Shown here piece after piece: positions 39,888 through 40,426 of a stretch of 40,426 bases of DNA. Where the stretch lies: assembly GCA_020431945.1 (NCBI GenBank), contig JAGQHH010000159.1, positions 1 through 40,426 of the forward strand, in the 5' to 3' direction. The number at the start of each line of letters is the position of its first letter. The stretch's first letter is position 1. The position numbers and the translations under genes were made by a program. This stretch comes from Cyanobacteria bacterium HKST-UBA02. Lineage in GTDB: Bacteria; Cyanobacteriota; Vampirovibrionia; Obscuribacterales; Obscuribacteraceae. The notes beneath the pieces were generated by a model, which was not told where the DNA came from, did not search any database, and worked only from the letters and a program-made list of their open reading frames with translations.

Positions 39888-40426
39888 GGTGCCCCTCCGC
39901 TTCCTGCTCTCCAGAGAGCCACCGCCGGGTCGGCAATATAATAGATCTCCTCCCCCCGGGAAGTGGTCCTGAAACCACTGCTCCACCCCTCGATGTCGAA
40001 GTCCCCGGAGAGCTGATCGAAAAAAGCGTGCTCATAGCCGACGCTCTCGATCTCGTCTTTTGTCAGATCGCGCACTGCATAGCGAACGGTGAAACGTCCT
40101 TCCGAAGAGCCATGAATGAGGTGAGCAGCCACGCCGAGACTCTCCTGAAGATCGGCGTTTTTATCGAGCAGCTCCAGGACCTCCTCCGTGCCTTTGTATC
40201 CATACTTTCTGATCAGCTCGTCATTGCGCCCGTCCTCGCCGAAACGTCTCACTCCGGGAGCCAGGACCAGGAGCTCGGCACCTCCATGCGGGTTCTGTAG
40301 ATAGCCTTGTTGCCGAGCCAGGTGGTCTTGAACTTTTTCGGATCTAAATAAACGACCACTTTTTTCAGGGCCGGGACATAGTGGATACTCTCCTGCCGGC
40401 ATAGATCGGCGGCTTTCTCGAAGACT
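39884..40426 (-). CDS. Lactate racemase (LarA)-family protein, C-terminal part, frameshifted
   Basis: Two minus-strand frames make one protein. The upstream frame (40425 down to stop 40249) reads VVVYLDPKKFKTTWLGNKAI then YRTRM; the downstream frame (to TGA 39884) continues GGAELLVLAPGVRRFGEDG, then LIRKYGYKGTEEVLELLDKN and AAHLIHGSSEGRFTVRYAV. Together they match LarA-like (DUF2088) nickel-dependent lactate racemase homologues from memory. The frame changes near 40275-40290; a net gain of one base (or deletion of 2 mod 3) is needed to restore it. The start is outside the window. It may be a pseudogene or an assembly/sequencing error. It is translationally coupled to GH31 through ATGA. The family's role in sugar clusters is probably racemisation of a sugar acid. 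Confidence 0.72.
   Translation of the reverse strand, partial: SLRESRRSMPAGEYPLCPGPEKSGRLFRSEKVQDHLARQQGYLQNPHGGAELLVLAPGVRRFGEDGRNDELIRKYGYKGTEEVLELLDKNADLQESLGVAAHLIHGSSEGRFTVRYAVRDLTKDEIESVGYEHAFFDQLSGDFDIEGWSSGFRTTSRGEEIYYIADPAVALWRAGSGGAP

Noticed and set aside
1..40426. CRISPR arrays, tRNA genes, transposases, phage genes
   Set aside because: Looked for repeat-spacer arrays, tRNA-like clover-leaves with CCA ends and transposase motifs; none was recognised. The short tandem repeats found lack regular spacers.

Overview
The window reads as a bacterial chromosome segment of moderate GC (about 55% by eye) with dense single-gene and short-operon organisation. The gene mix points to an uncultured-type lineage, most likely Obscuribacterales (Vampirovibrionia/'Melainabacteria', Cyanobacteriota): eukaryote-like Ser/Thr kinases with C-terminal leucine-rich repeats, VIT/vWA protein, WG-repeat proteins, kinesin-light-chain-type TPRs, a calpain-type C2 cysteine protease and many Sec-exported low-complexity proteins. 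This placement is inference from gene content only. No tRNA, rRNA, CRISPR array, insertion sequence or phage module was recognised.

Region by region. 1-2156 (all minus): the N-terminal part of a DUF1444-like protein, an unknown protein with an acidic DSDP tail, a pair of tandem hairpin repeats, and a HemQ/ChdC coproheme decarboxylase. 2435-10335 is a signalling block: a membrane VIT/vWA protein (minus), two membrane Ser/Thr kinases with LRR ectodomains (plus; the first also has a duplicated cysteine motif), and a soluble, partly degenerate kinase (minus) meeting them tail to tail. 10495-14375: a short DUF2625-like gene, a TPR protein and an exported WG-repeat protein. 14426-18972 is a probable operon: two paralogous polytopic GT-C-like membrane proteins overlapping by ATGA and a secreted serine beta-lactamase-fold hydrolase; a DUF1254/DUF1214 protein follows and ends in a strong bidirectional terminator.

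20560-31244 holds mostly exported or unknown proteins: two secreted proteins sharing a ~60-residue helical repeat, a DUF4261 protein, a coiled-coil protein, a PlsC/MGAT-like acyltransferase, a large beta-propeller/WG protein paralogous to the earlier WG protein, an 86-aa protein with its own terminator, a LuxR-type regulator whose receiver lacks the phospho-acceptor Asp, and a threonine/alanine-rich lipoprotein. 31500-35612 (all minus): DUF2071 protein, fatty-acid-hydroxylase-family enzyme, calpain-like protease, exported glycine-rich repeat protein and a small membrane protein.

35710-40426 is a carbohydrate block: iolB (plus, from a TTG start behind a TATAAT box) facing a tightly overlapping minus operon of a lactate-racemase-family gene (frameshifted in this sequence), a GH31 glycosidase and an SDR dehydrogenase. 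The likely theme is release and oxidation of sugars or uronate-like compounds, but no complete pathway is present.

The most unusual items are the inverted receptor-kinase-like architecture of the two LRR kinases, an 84-nt multi-stem leader upstream of a secreted repeat protein, the shared WG plus BamE-like tail architecture, the pseudo-receiver regulator and the frameshifted LarA-like gene. Several start codons were moved inward from the longest reading frame because of clear Shine-Dalgarno sequences; these are noted per gene.
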